A DNA stretch of 64,000 nucleotides, taken from NCBI RefSeq assembly GCF_034274695.1, contig NZ_CP128362.1, positions 8,124,501-8,188,500 of the forward strand, written 5' to 3'. This document shows positions 55,223 through 64,000 of this stretch, one piece after another; positions within the stretch are counted from its first letter, which is position 1; each line of letters begins with the position of its first letter. This DNA comes from Chitinophaga sp. LS1. Its GTDB lineage: Bacteria > Bacteroidota > Bacteroidia > Chitinophagales > Chitinophagaceae. The position numbers and the translations under genes were made by a program. A model generated the notes under the pieces. It searched no databases. It saw nothing but the letters and a program-made list of their open reading frames with translations, and had not been told where the DNA came from.

Positions 55223-56395
55223 ACCCCCGCATCATAACTATAAGAAATTACCTTTCCATTATGCTTATATATACGCGCAATCTTACCATACACAGTCCAT
55301 TTAATACTATCAACTCCGGCCCTGACATCGGAGAGTACATTACCTATACTATCATAAGCATAATTCCCGGCATCCTGATTATCTATATCATTCCCATAAT
55401 AAGAAGAATCTACCGCATCTGTTACATAGCTCAGCTTATTAGTACCCGGACGATAATTATATACAAGGCTATCCATCGCCAATGGTGAACCTGCAAAAGT
55501 GTTATTCCCATGCCGTACATACGTCTGGATATTACCATTCCCATCATAGCTGATCGTTTCTTTAAAATCAGAAAGTGTTGCAAACGAATTGTTCCATGCA
55601 TTCGTTAAACTGTCAAATCCCTTACAAGCCACCATCCCTTTGAGGCGATTAAGCACATCATATGAATATGTATACTCTAAGGGCTTACCTAGTAATGGAA
55701 TATTCTGACTAATCGCTGCTATATTCCCATTAAACAACACCTTTATACCGATTCCCGTAGCAAATGGAGTGACAGCAGAATTAATTGGTGTATAATCCCT
55801 CCTACCATAGTAATGAATACCAAATCCATACACATCTTTCGCAACCTGGCTACCACTGGATCCGTCACCTCCCATATCAAAAACTGGTGTAACGGCTGTG
55901 CTATTAACACCTTTCAGCCAACCCTGCAATGTATATGCATAGTCAATACCCTGCACCTGCTGCTGCCCTAATACGGTACGTGAAAGTGGTCCATGCTTAT
56001 AATATTCATAATAGGCTTCATTCTCCCAATAAATACTATCATGACTGGTCTCAACATTCGTCAACCTGTTCTCTGCATCATAACTATAACGATGATAAAA
56101 TGCATCCTTCTCTCCTGGCTGATAGCCTACCCAATTCACTTTTCCACTTATAAGATCATACTTATAATGAATCTTTTTAAATCGGTTATACAACCGCGAC
56201 ATGGTTCCGCCCTTATAATCCTGCAACAGCGTACCCACATTCCCATGTATGTCATAACTATAGAATGTTGCCGTAGCAAAGTTCATCGAATCCTGCGCCC
56301 CAGAGGTATTAAAATACGAGGACCAGGAAACACGGTTTCTCAGGTTCTCCTGCGTCAAATAGGTACCCGATATCGGGGTATACAATGTATCATAA
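54732..56395. repeat. RHS core repeat R3 (1,664 bp, inside the main gene)
   Basis: The parent copy of R2 (50350-52013). It covers the frameshift tract and the conserved tip. Homologous recombination between R3 and R2 or R1 would replace the toxin of the main gene. Confidence 0.92.
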
Positions 56396-59300
56396 GTAGT
56401 TTGGACAATCTGGGTACGAGTCCCTCTGGCAGCACTCATCCACGCAGAAAGACCTGCCTCACTCCGACTGACATCATTCGTCATCGCTGTCGAACTCGTA
56501 ATCTCCCCCACCTCGCTAATACGTCCTAATCCATCATAGCTGGTATAACTATATGCATTTACACCTATCTGCTTTGCATTCTGAGAAATAACCAACCGTC
56601 CTAAGCGGTCATACCAGAAATTAGACACTCCTCCATCCGGCGTCTGCTGTGATATCACCTGGTTCAGCGTATTATACCGATACTCCGTCGCCTGCGTATG
56701 CGCAGGCACATAAGTGCTACCTGATGCCCGTGCTGCTGCCAACGCAGCCCGCCAGGAAGCGGCCCGGTTGATCACTACACCTGAAGGTGGTACCGTCCTC
56801 ACCAGGTTACCCGCCTGATCATAATAGTACAAAGTATAATGATACTCACTTGTGGCATAAGACATCGTAAACAACTCACGTTCTCCCCCAGCGAACGCTG
56901 TATCCCTGTATAATTTATCAAAACTGTTCTTTAATGAATCTCGATACGAATTGTATTTTTCATATGCTAACGTATATGCAAAGAAAGCCGTGTCTGAACA
57001 ATTGGTAATGGAATCATTGACCGTACCAAAGATAGCTGTCGACTTACCACACAACAGATCTCCATCGTAAGAAGTATAACTAACATACTCGCATATATCA
57101 GTCGTACTACTACAAGCTCTCTGAATAATACTATTCAGCTGCGCCTTTCTATAAGACCAGCCCATCTGCTCATTTACATATGCAGTAAACTCTTCACAAC
57201 GACTGGCTGTATAGGTGACATTTATATACGGTGGCTCAACATCATAATCTATAGTCGTACTGTTGTTCCAGAATATAATGGACTTCAGGTCCTTACTCTC
57301 TGTATCCTCATCACTTAACCTAAGCCGCATGCCATAATTCGTACCGTTCAGATAGGCACTGAACAAATCTTTCACCAGGTTCGTACACTCCTGATCTGTA
57401 TAATCACTATTACTATATCCTATTGGGAAAGGACCAATGGTAACCCTGTTCACTTCTGTTACCGCTGGCTGATTTGCCCAGGTAGTACTATCCACTGTCA
57501 CCGGCCCTAATAAACGTTCAAAATATCCATATAATTCACTGGACGTAGAGTTCCTATGTGCACTGTCAGGATTCGAATTATACAATTCTATCTGCTCAGG
57601 CTTAGCAAATAAATTCAACGTCGCGTTAGTGATGCTGGCATCCCTTGCCAATACGCTCAAATTAAATATCGCATTGTCACGAAGGTTATAATAAATACTT
57701 GATCCATTCCAGGAGGTAGATCCCACCACAGCAGCCAGAGAATATACGGATGTAGACGCAGGCGTGAATGAGTAAATATGCTTTACCGTTGACAATGGTA
57801 CCTGCTTTGTCAACGTCAGCGTATCTCCGTCTGCCGCCGGATGCGAGGCCAGGAAATCTACTGCCAGGTTCTTTAACGTGGTACAGGTATCTGATGAACC
57901 TGAACTCCGTGCCTCGCTGGATGATGCCTTTGCCAGTGTCACCGATGTACAATTGTCAATAAAGTCCAGGTATTCCCACGCCTCTTTTGCAAAGCCCAGC
58001 TTTACATTCATGTAGTTAACAAAGAACCGGTTCTTCTGCTGCTGAATGGTATCCCCTTCTTCCCTGGTGGGTACGGATGTTGGATAAGCACGCAGGAACT
58101 GGTTGTAAAAGGTATCGACCACTGCACAGGTAACACAAATCTCACCCGTATTACACTGTAATGCAGGTGGAATGGTAACAGCATTCTCCAGGCTTACACA
58201 GGTGTTGCTACTATTGCTACAGGAATTTAATAAGGCTGTGAGATCAGCATCCGTCATACTAATACCACGGGTACGGTTCACATAAGTAGCAAAACTAGTA
58301 TCTGTATCTGTTGCATGGAGCGTGTATTCTGTATACAGTGAATTCAGTTTCGCACACTGACAACTATCAGGTTTGCTGGTGAGCGTGATATCATAATACG
58401 CCGGCTGCGCATCGTAGGCCGCCGGGTACGTAATCATGTATTCATTACACTCATACGGATTGGTAATACTATGGGTTGAATTGTATTCTGCCAGTACTGC
58501 TTCGAAACTTGCATAGGCATAAGTGCTGCCATCAGATATTGTACTTGACCCAAATGGATGTGCAGTATCAGAACCTTGCTTACATACCTCTACCAGTTTT
58601 GGGATGATCACCCCATACAAATCCGCTGAATCATACTTACAGCTTGCCAGGTTTTTCACCCACTCCGCTATATAACTCCGGCAGTTCTGTGCATAAGACG
58701 TATCCATCGCTACCCGGACAGCGTCTTCAGCTGCCTGTATACCCGCTGCCGTAGTTGCACTGGCGTAAGACGGCGCACTGGAACTCAGCGCACTGGCTGC
58801 TGTATTGAAGATAGGCTGGTAGCCGGAATCTATCAACTGGGAAGCCGTTACTGTACAGGACGATTTATCAATGATGGAATCAAGTATATGATGCTTGGCA
58901 TTGATGTACATCTCCCTGAAATTGCGCCATTGCATATCCAGGTCCGCTGTACAATTAGTACTGGCAGTATAAGCAGATTTTATTGTGCTATATGAATCAT
59001 AACAGGAATTGGTTGAATCCACGCATTTCACCATCCCTGCCGCTATGGTATACATCGTGTACCCCGTTTTCTTATAATTGGTCCCTATCTGGTAGCGCAA
59101 CTGTGTAACAAGCGTGGTATTTGTATAAATTGGATCCTGCTTGTCCTGATGCAGGTTAAACGTGTTAACAGTACCGTCAGCCAACCCCACAGGGTTCATA
59201 TACCCTTTTGCATTAGCTGAATCATAGGTATCTACTTTTCTGGCTACCTCATCCCAGTCATAACTATCCTTATATATTAAATAAGTGAGGTATTTACAAT

Positions 59301-61875
59301 ACTCCGGATGGAATTTCAGCAATGCATCTGCCCATGAAGTTTTGAATTTATTGGCGAATTGCTCCGGTGAAAGGTCCTGAGGAATTACCCATGCCCCAGT
59401 CAGCTCATCATACACAGTATCCCGCTTGCCATTCTCATCCAGGTAGATGACAGAATCCCGCTGGTAAGGAGGCAGTACCGTTTCATCCTTATTATAGAAG
59501 ATGGAAAATATTGCCAGCGAATCATCAGCTACTGCATACTGACCTGAAGGTGGCGTCACGTCTGCCAACATCTGCGTCAATACATCTGTGGCAGGAGATA
59601 CACTGTCACATAGTGCATTACAGGCATCTACCGCCTCTTCATAGGCGATATAAGCCGCATCTCTGTAGGAAGCAGAATCAGTTGCGGAAATGCTACCTAA
59701 TGTCATATACTCCGTCCGGAAGGTATCCCAGCTACCAATATTGGCAAAGCAGGCCTGGCAGTCAGGTATACACTCTGTACTACTTTGTACAGTCGCTTCA
59801 TCACTGATATAACCCGCAAGGGTTTTGCAAAGATTCTTTTGCAGGAAGATGCTGTCCTTGTAATACCCCAGCGCCGCGGTGTTAATACTGAGTGTCTTAG
59901 TTATTTCATAGGTACCACGGGGAAGATGTATGGTAAATGAATCAGCGATTTGCTGTGCAGTCGCATTCGCTACAGGATCTGACCCTGTTGTGTAATTATG
60001 TAATTCCTTTACGTATGCAGCACCACCCAGCCGTTGATTATTCGCATCGTCTGTGATCGTAATGGTTACATCATACCATATATTGTATTTTACGGAATCA
60101 TTATTACAATCAGGAATGGTCAGGGTGGGGGTATTTAGCTTGTAGCGGAAAGTATAATCAGCTTCAATGGGTACCAGCTGACTCTTTGTGGTCTGCAGCG
60201 AGAGATCCTTCAATACATTGCTGGTCTTACCAGACAAGGTATCGACATAAGTCAGTGAAGTAATGCCTGATAATGCTGAAAGACCGGCACTGTCCGCCCC
60301 TCCTGCCAATGCTGTGGCAATGGTACGCCCATGCATATCGACATACGTTACTGACAACTGGCCATTGGCATCCTGTACCGCGTTTTTAAAGTAATGTGAT
60401 TTATCACCTACATCTGTACCAAACAGGAGATCTAATTCATTCTGTCCGGGCGCACCATAGTAATACCGGGTCTCATGGTTGCTCCCCAATTTATATACCG
60501 GACCCACCCCACTCTTTCTGCTTATTCTGCCTGTATTATCAGGTGTATATTCCGTTTGCACAAAGGCATACCCACCACCCACAGGCAGGTACTTGTTCAT
60601 GCCTTCATTCTTCAGCGGATTATTGGCAGAGTAATACTGATTCGTACCAGTTAATACAGACATACTATCTGCTCCACCCGTCAGGTAATCTTCGGCTGTA
60701 GATAAAGAATCGTACATATTCTTATCATACTCCACCCCTCCTGCCGCTGTATTAAATTTCTGAAAATACCTGATGGCCGTATTTAATGTGGGCGAAGGCA
60801 AGATAGCTATGGCGGGTCGTCCCTGGTAATCGTACATTGTTTCTGCCACCAGTGCCGTATTGGTACTGTTATCTTTCGTGACAGTCTGCCGGCCCCGCAT
60901 ACTACCATCAAAGTATTGTACCACTACTTTTCGCTTACCATCTTCGGCATATTGGATGGAAGACTGCCAGTTGAGCGAACGCTCATGCCCCCTGTAATAA
61001 AACTTTCCTAAACCAGTCAAATAGTTAGAGCTCCACAGGGTTTCCATACGCACATAATTATCCCGCTCCTGTACGGACCTGACACGATAAAACAAATATC
61101 CCGGTTCATCGTACATGAGCGGTATATTATAGGTAGTACCTGTAACGGTTACGCGGGTGGCATTATTCGTAAACAAAGACTCCGTATCAAGCGGAGTACC
61201 ATAACGGTACAATGCAGTAGAATCGATGTATGTCCATTCAAGATCGTAATCATCTGCTCCCTGTACGGCAGACCAGGTTACCGTCAGCTCATCGCTGGTA
61301 TCTGACAATGCGGCACTGTTATCACTTACACTATCCACGGCATCCGTACAGGCTATTTTATACACCGGGTGTACATCCAGTTCATTTTCCAGCAACAGTG
61401 CCGGTAGAATATCCTTACTGGCCGTGGAGGTGATACTAACCACCCTGATAGTGACCTTATGTGCATTGTTGAATGCAAAGCTGCTCCTGCTGGTATATGA
61501 CGCGCTTGTCTTATTATAATCAAGCGTAAGCGTCTGGGTAAGTGAATCCTCTGTCAGATCAGCCTTGGTGTAAATTATCCGCACATCCACAGCTGCTGTA
61601 AATTCTGAAGGAAGGTACAGGGTGGAATATTCATTAATCCTGAGGGTAACAATATTCCTTACACTATAAGGTGTATCCAGTTTTGGTTGTATTTCTTTAT
61701 CAAAGTATCCTTCATCCTTTACACTCACGTTGGCACCTACCACTATCTGGCCTGAGCTGCCATCCAATACTTCTTTAATAACGGTTACTGTCTGTGCCTG
61801 TCCTTTCATGGACATCGCCATTAACAGGAACAGCATACACCATATGCCTTGATATTGCTGCAATAGTTTTTGCAT
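55201..61875 (-). CDS. Main secreted RHS protein, large N-terminal part
   Basis: 2,224 residues. The signal peptide (WCMLFLLMAMSMKGQAQ, cleaved about residue 28) starts 4 bases after the upstream partner gene stops. An Ig/fibronectin-like domain (about 195-300: ELTVTWSAVQGADDYDLEWT) is followed by an RHS entry segment (YRGHERSLNWQSSIQYAEDG, YFDGSMRGRQTVTKDN), a long cysteine-rich middle (about 450-1650), then LYYYDQAGNLVRTVPPSG (about 1685) and YD repeats to the end. It ends at SYDAGVIGSARR through a one-base shift; the toxin continues in the other frame at 53702. Such proteins encapsulate and deliver a C-terminal toxin, probably through the type IX or another secretion route (inference). Confidence 0.88.
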   Translation of the reverse strand: MQKLLQQYQGIWCMLFLLMAMSMKGQAQTVTVIKEVLDGSSGQIVVGANVSVKDEGYFDKEIQPKLDTPYSVRNIVTLRINEYSTLYLPSEFTAAVDVRIIYTKADLTEDSLTQTLTLDYNKTSASYTSRSSFAFNNAHKVTIRVVSITSTASKDILPALLLENELDVHPVYKIACTDAVDSVSDNSAALSDTSDELTVTWSAVQGADDYDLEWTYIDSTALYRYGTPLDTESLFTNNATRVTVTGTTYNIPLMYDEPGYLFYRVRSVQERDNYVRMETLWSSNYLTGLGKFYYRGHERSLNWQSSIQYAEDGKRKVVVQYFDGSMRGRQTVTKDNSTNTALVAETMYDYQGRPAIAILPSPTLNTAIRYFQKFNTAAGGVEYDKNMYDSLSTAEDYLTGGADSMSVLTGTNQYYSANNPLKNEGMNKYLPVGGGYAFVQTEYTPDNTGRISRKSGVGPVYKLGSNHETRYYYGAPGQNELDLLFGTDVGDKSHYFKNAVQDANGQLSVTYVDMHGRTIATALAGGADSAGLSALSGITSLTYVDTLSGKTSNVLKDLSLQTTKSQLVPIEADYTFRYKLNTPTLTIPDCNNDSVKYNIWYDVTITITDDANNQRLGGAAYVKELHNYTTGSDPVANATAQQIADSFTIHLPRGTYEITKTLSINTAALGYYKDSIFLQKNLCKTLAGYISDEATVQSSTECIPDCQACFANIGSWDTFRTEYMTLGSISATDSASYRDAAYIAYEEAVDACNALCDSVSPATDVLTQMLADVTPPSGQYAVADDSLAIFSIFYNKDETVLPPYQRDSVIYLDENGKRDTVYDELTGAWVIPQDLSPEQFANKFKTSWADALLKFHPEYCKYLTYLIYKDSYDWDEVARKVDTYDSANAKGYMNPVGLADGTVNTFNLHQDKQDPIYTNTTLVTQLRYQIGTNYKKTGYTMYTIAAGMVKCVDSTNSCYDSYSTIKSAYTASTNCTADLDMQWRNFREMYINAKHHILDSIIDKSSCTVTASQLIDSGYQPIFNTAASALSSSAPSYASATTAAGIQAAEDAVRVAMDTSYAQNCRSYIAEWVKNLASCKYDSADLYGVIIPKLVEVCKQGSDTAHPFGSSTISDGSTYAYASFEAVLAEYNSTHSITNPYECNEYMITYPAAYDAQPAYYDITLTSKPDSCQCAKLNSLYTEYTLHATDTDTSFATYVNRTRGISMTDADLTALLNSCSNSSNTCVSLENAVTIPPALQCNTGEICVTCAVVDTFYNQFLRAYPTSVPTREEGDTIQQQKNRFFVNYMNVKLGFAKEAWEYLDFIDNCTSVTLAKASSSEARSSGSSDTCTTLKNLAVDFLASHPAADGDTLTLTKQVPLSTVKHIYSFTPASTSVYSLAAVVGSTSWNGSSIYYNLRDNAIFNLSVLARDASITNATLNLFAKPEQIELYNSNPDSAHRNSTSSELYGYFERLLGPVTVDSTTWANQPAVTEVNRVTIGPFPIGYSNSDYTDQECTNLVKDLFSAYLNGTNYGMRLRLSDEDTESKDLKSIIFWNNSTTIDYDVEPPYINVTYTASRCEEFTAYVNEQMGWSYRKAQLNSIIQRACSSTTDICEYVSYTSYDGDLLCGKSTAIFGTVNDSITNCSDTAFFAYTLAYEKYNSYRDSLKNSFDKLYRDTAFAGGERELFTMSYATSEYHYTLYYYDQAGNLVRTVPPSGVVINRAASWRAALAAARASGSTYVPAHTQATEYRYNTLNQVISQQTPDGGVSNFWYDRLGRLVISQNAKQIGVNAYSYTSYDGLGRISEVGEITSSTAMTNDVSRSEAGLSAWMSAARGTRTQIVQTTYDTLYTPISGTYLTQENLRNRVSWSSYFNTSGAQDSMNFATATFYSYDIHGNVGTLLQDYKGGTMSRLYNRFKKIHYKYDLISGKVNWVGYQPGEKDAFYHRYSYDAENRLTNVETSHDSIYWENEAYYEYYKHGPLSRTVLGQQQVQGIDYAYTLQGWLKGVNSTAVTPVFDMGGDGSSGSQVAKDVYGFGIHYYGRRDYTPINSAVTPFATGIGIKVLFNGNIAAISQNIPLLGKPLEYTYSYDVLNRLKGMVACKGFDSLTNAWNNSFATLSDFKETISYDGNGNIQTYVRHGNNTFAGSPLAMDSLVYNYRPGTNKLSYVTDAVDSSYYGNDIDNQDAGNYAYDSIGNVLSDVRAGVDSIKWTVYGKIARIYKHNGKVISYSYDAGVIGSARR
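55224..55228 (-). promoter_or_regulatory. G5 tract at YDAGGN codons, frameshift point (copy 3)
   Basis: The minus strand reads GAT GCG GGG GTA ATC GGA; a sixth G gives GAT GCG GGG GGT AAT CGG and links core with toxin. As written, translation ends 7 codons later at GSARR. Alternatives: phase variation, ribosomal slippage on GGGGGT, or a sequencing undercount. Confidence 0.7.
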
Positions 61876-61879
61876 GGGG

Positions 61880-63472
61880 TTATTGTTTTAACAGGGCGCT
61901 CCTGCTTTCGGTGATCGTTTTAATACCTCGTTCCGTTTCCTTTTTAGTACGGATCAGGGTGCCATCATCATCGTATTCATATAGTGTGGCATAGTTATTT
62001 TCGTCAAGTTGTGCCATGAGCCTAAGGCTAACAGGGTCATAGACAAAAGACTGCATGTTGGCATTGTAAGGATGAATACGCAGATCATCCAGATATACAA
62101 CCATACTATTCAATGACTGGAGGTTGACTGACAACTGGGTAGTACCCGCAGGCAGGGTAACCACCTGTTCGTATCGTTGCCAGCCTTCTATGATGGCACC
62201 TGAAAGTGTAGCGATCACCGTGGTGGAATCACTGCTGCCTTTTACTACTATACTGAGACGATTATTGGCATAGGTGTTACCGGCGCATTGCATCCCTTCT
62301 TTTATCCAGCAGCTCACTACGATCTGCTTACCTTCGATGGGTGAGAATACAGGGATCAACGCATCCTGGGTAGCTTTGACACTTTTGAGCACAGGTGTGG
62401 TAGTTGTACAAAGATTCGTACCTGTATTAAAGGTCAGACCTAAGGATGCAGTGTCAGCAGCAACCACTGTCGCACTGATACTGATCACTGAATCAGCAGG
62501 TACCTGCAAACTATATTTGCCGGTATGATGCTGACTGGTTGTCATCAAGGTTTTATACCCTGAGAAATCCAGGTTCCTGCCAGCACTACACACCTCATCA
62601 CAGGCAGGTACGCCATAGAAGTAATCTTCAAATCCTTCATAGGTTGCTTCCCGATAACGCGCATTCTGCGTGGCGGCAATGATCATGGCATCCTGATAAC
62701 CATACAACCCTGCATTGTACCTGCCAAGGGGATCCTTATTTTCCAGTTCCAACCCTTTACGATTGAACAAGGTTGTCTGACTATTCCATACCCAACGGGT
62801 AGTATCCTTTTGTGCCACCCACTTTTTATTACTGACTTTCCAGAAAGGAGCAAATGCTGCAACAGTACCTCCGGAGCGAAGATTCACCTGTGTGCCGGTC
62901 TGGGTTTCAGCACGGCTACCATAATAAACATAACTCTTCAACGCCCGCCAGTTGCCCGCCAGTCCATATGTATATGCATTTACACTTGTATCAGTAACAG
63001 CGCTGTAACACAGACTGGATGCCACTGTGGTGCAGGTATAACAGCTATCTACAGACAAATTAGCCACAGATGTACTGCTGGTTTTAGTATGATAAGTCAC
63101 CACATCACCTGTGCCTGAACACGCATCACTGACAAGATTAGCAAACGTAACTGAGCTGGATGATCTGATATTGATCGTACAGTCTCCGATACGTGCTACG
63201 TATTTGGTACTGGTGGCATCAGCAGAAGTGGCGTAGAAATAATTATTGATATTCTTATACAGAATTGCACATTGTATATAAGACACGTCATAGCCTGCAT
63301 TCCGGGCATCAGCCATGAGAGATGCCAGGATAATATGATCTGTCTCTTTTGTAAACAGACGACCGGATGCGATCACATAATCGAACAATGGTTTCAGGCA
63401 CTCACAGGTACAGGATTGTCCGTACGCGTTGCTGCCAATCAGCATTATTACTATAAGGATATATTTTTTCAT
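61880..63472 (-). CDS. Secreted RHS partner protein with carbohydrate-binding-like domain
   Basis: 530 residues. The signal peptide MKKYILIVIMLIGSNAYG is cut before Q. Cys-rich N-terminal part (SCTCECLKPLFDYVIASGRL), then KKWVAQKDTTRWVWNSQTTL, FNRKGLELENKDPLGRYNAG, a beta-sandwich of jelly-roll type (about 310-480: HHTGKYSLQVPADSVISISA ... YLDDLRIHPYNANMQSFVYD) and VSLRLMAQLDENNYATLYEY, DDDGTLIRTKKETERGIKTI at the end. The last part is itself RHS-like. It precedes the RHS gene by 4 bases and is likely cotranslated and cosecreted. Common next to Chitinophagaceae RHS genes; function unproven. Confidence 0.8.
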   Translation of the reverse strand: MKKYILIVIMLIGSNAYGQSCTCECLKPLFDYVIASGRLFTKETDHIILASLMADARNAGYDVSYIQCAILYKNINNYFYATSADATSTKYVARIGDCTINIRSSSSVTFANLVSDACSGTGDVVTYHTKTSSTSVANLSVDSCYTCTTVASSLCYSAVTDTSVNAYTYGLAGNWRALKSYVYYGSRAETQTGTQVNLRSGGTVAAFAPFWKVSNKKWVAQKDTTRWVWNSQTTLFNRKGLELENKDPLGRYNAGLYGYQDAMIIAATQNARYREATYEGFEDYFYGVPACDEVCSAGRNLDFSGYKTLMTTSQHHTGKYSLQVPADSVISISATVVAADTASLGLTFNTGTNLCTTTTPVLKSVKATQDALIPVFSPIEGKQIVVSCWIKEGMQCAGNTYANNRLSIVVKGSSDSTTVIATLSGAIIEGWQRYEQVVTLPAGTTQLSVNLQSLNSMVVYLDDLRIHPYNANMQSFVYDPVSLRLMAQLDENNYATLYEYDDDGTLIRTKKETERGIKTITESRSALLKQ

Positions 63473-63507
63473 GTGTTATATTCAGACAGTTTAGGAAATA
63501 ATGATTA

Positions 63508-64000
63508 CTACCAGATTTCGATGGTTAACGGCGGCCCACTGATGTGATAGGTCGTTGCGGTAGTAAATGTTTGTGTATCTCCCCCATTGATAGATATATG
63601 ATAAGTATAAGATGTTGTTTGCGGATTGAATGTAATATTCCACATAGCAGATGATATTGTCGTATATATACTATCCACCATTGCAAAGAGCTGTACCGTA
63701 TTTGAGAATCCGGCATCTGTTGCATAGGTTACCTCTACCGGTGACGGGCTATACCCATCTTTGGCTTTTACGATCAGGTGTGTAGCATCCAGACAGGTGC
63801 CTGAATTATTAGCCTGTGTTTGTAATGAGGAGGTATCGACTGCAGCAGCCGCTTTGTTGTTGGCATCGGCTACAGATACATAAGAATAATACAAGCCTGC
63901 TGCTATGGTGACAGATACGGAGGAGCCTACATAACCCGAGTCACAATCATTCTTAGACACACTTACACTAAATGAAGTATTATATTTCCTTTTATTTCTT
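63508..64000 (-). CDS. DUF5977-type repeat protein, C-terminal part (5' end outside window)
   Basis: The frame is open to the right edge. Visible end: KYNTSFSVSVSKNDCDSGYV, GSSVSVTIAAGLYYSYVSVA, DANNKAAAAVDTSSLQTQAN, NSGTCL, matching the DUF5977 repeat (NDC..GY.GS.V..TV.AG.Y.S..S..DA...A......Q..AN..G.C), followed by a C-terminal Ig-like domain (STTSSAMWNI-type strands) and a stop at 63508. It is probably the first gene of the RHS operon, 35 bases ahead of the partner gene, and a surface protein. Confidence 0.8.
   Translation of the reverse strand, partial: RNKRKYNTSFSVSVSKNDCDSGYVGSSVSVTIAAGLYYSYVSVADANNKAAAAVDTSSLQTQANNSGTCLDATHLIVKAKDGYSPSPVEVTYATDAGFSNTVQLFAMVDSIYTTISSAMWNITFNPQTTSYTYHISINGGDTQTFTTATTYHISGPPLTIEIW

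Noticed and set aside
55993..56529. Long antisense open frames within the RHS genes (also near 51611 and 17108)
   Set aside because: They mirror the repeated codon pattern of YD repeats on the other strand and have Ile/Thr/His-biased nonsense composition.

Overview
The window looks like chromosome from a Bacteroidota bacterium of the Chitinophagaceae, probably Chitinophaga-like. The support is: TTTG-N19-TAnnTTTG promoters in front of two tRNA genes and a small gene; SusC-type carboxypeptidase-regulatory-like plus outer-membrane-barrel architecture; BF3164-like and NVEALA-like proteins; GH51 and DUF4838 glycan-active proteins; a DUF5977-type domain; and very large secreted RHS proteins ending in the 'QDYYPFGM...[31 protein letters not shown]' type of core. 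The genus is an inference.

Left part (1-15,180), ordinary chromosome: a HEAT-like protein end, two processive GT2 synthases and a TPR/YaiO-like outer membrane protein form a polysaccharide synthesis and export operon. It is followed by a DUF4838 lipoprotein, a DJ-1/PfpI-like protein without its usual cysteine, a 15-bp/45-bp minisatellite abutting a GH51 arabinofuranosidase, a decayed SRPBCC/AraC chimera, tRNA-Gly(GCC), a GT2, a histidine kinase and tRNA-Leu(GAG).

Middle (15,180-36,400): an RHS gene that has lost both its start and its toxin end to an IS701-type remnant; an ECF sigma/anti-sigma/outer-membrane-barrel unit; a tail-fibre-like secreted protein and a frameshifted neighbour. The 3' end of tRNA-Leu and its downstream flank are repeated 10.2 kb away, so this block may be an old insertion. 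Next is a minus-strand operon: PMT/TMTC-like GT-C enzyme, NVEALA-like Cys- and Ser/Thr-rich peptide, two thioredoxin-like proteins, a BF3164-like lipoprotein and a MacB/FtsX-type permease. It is divergent from a bacterial GT22 (ALG9/PIG-B-like) mannosyltransferase.

Right part (36,360-64,000): a tandem stack of RHS toxin/immunity cassettes, all read on the minus strand, behind one full-length RHS gene (about 61,875 down to 53,702) and two upstream secreted partners. Going away from the full gene, the cassettes carry less and less of the RHS core (1,664 bp, 491 bp, about 85 bp, none) and are increasingly broken by IS701, IS66, IS4-type and IS21 elements. Toxins recognisable from motifs are three PD-(D/E)xK-like nucleases, one deaminase-like domain (HAE...CxxC) and one HNH-like remnant. 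Most immunity genes stay open while their toxins decay. In both of the youngest copies the RHS core is separated from the toxin by a -1 frameshift at the same GGGGG tract. That is either a phase-variable or recoding switch, shared decay, or a sequencing artefact, and it is the most testable observation in the window.
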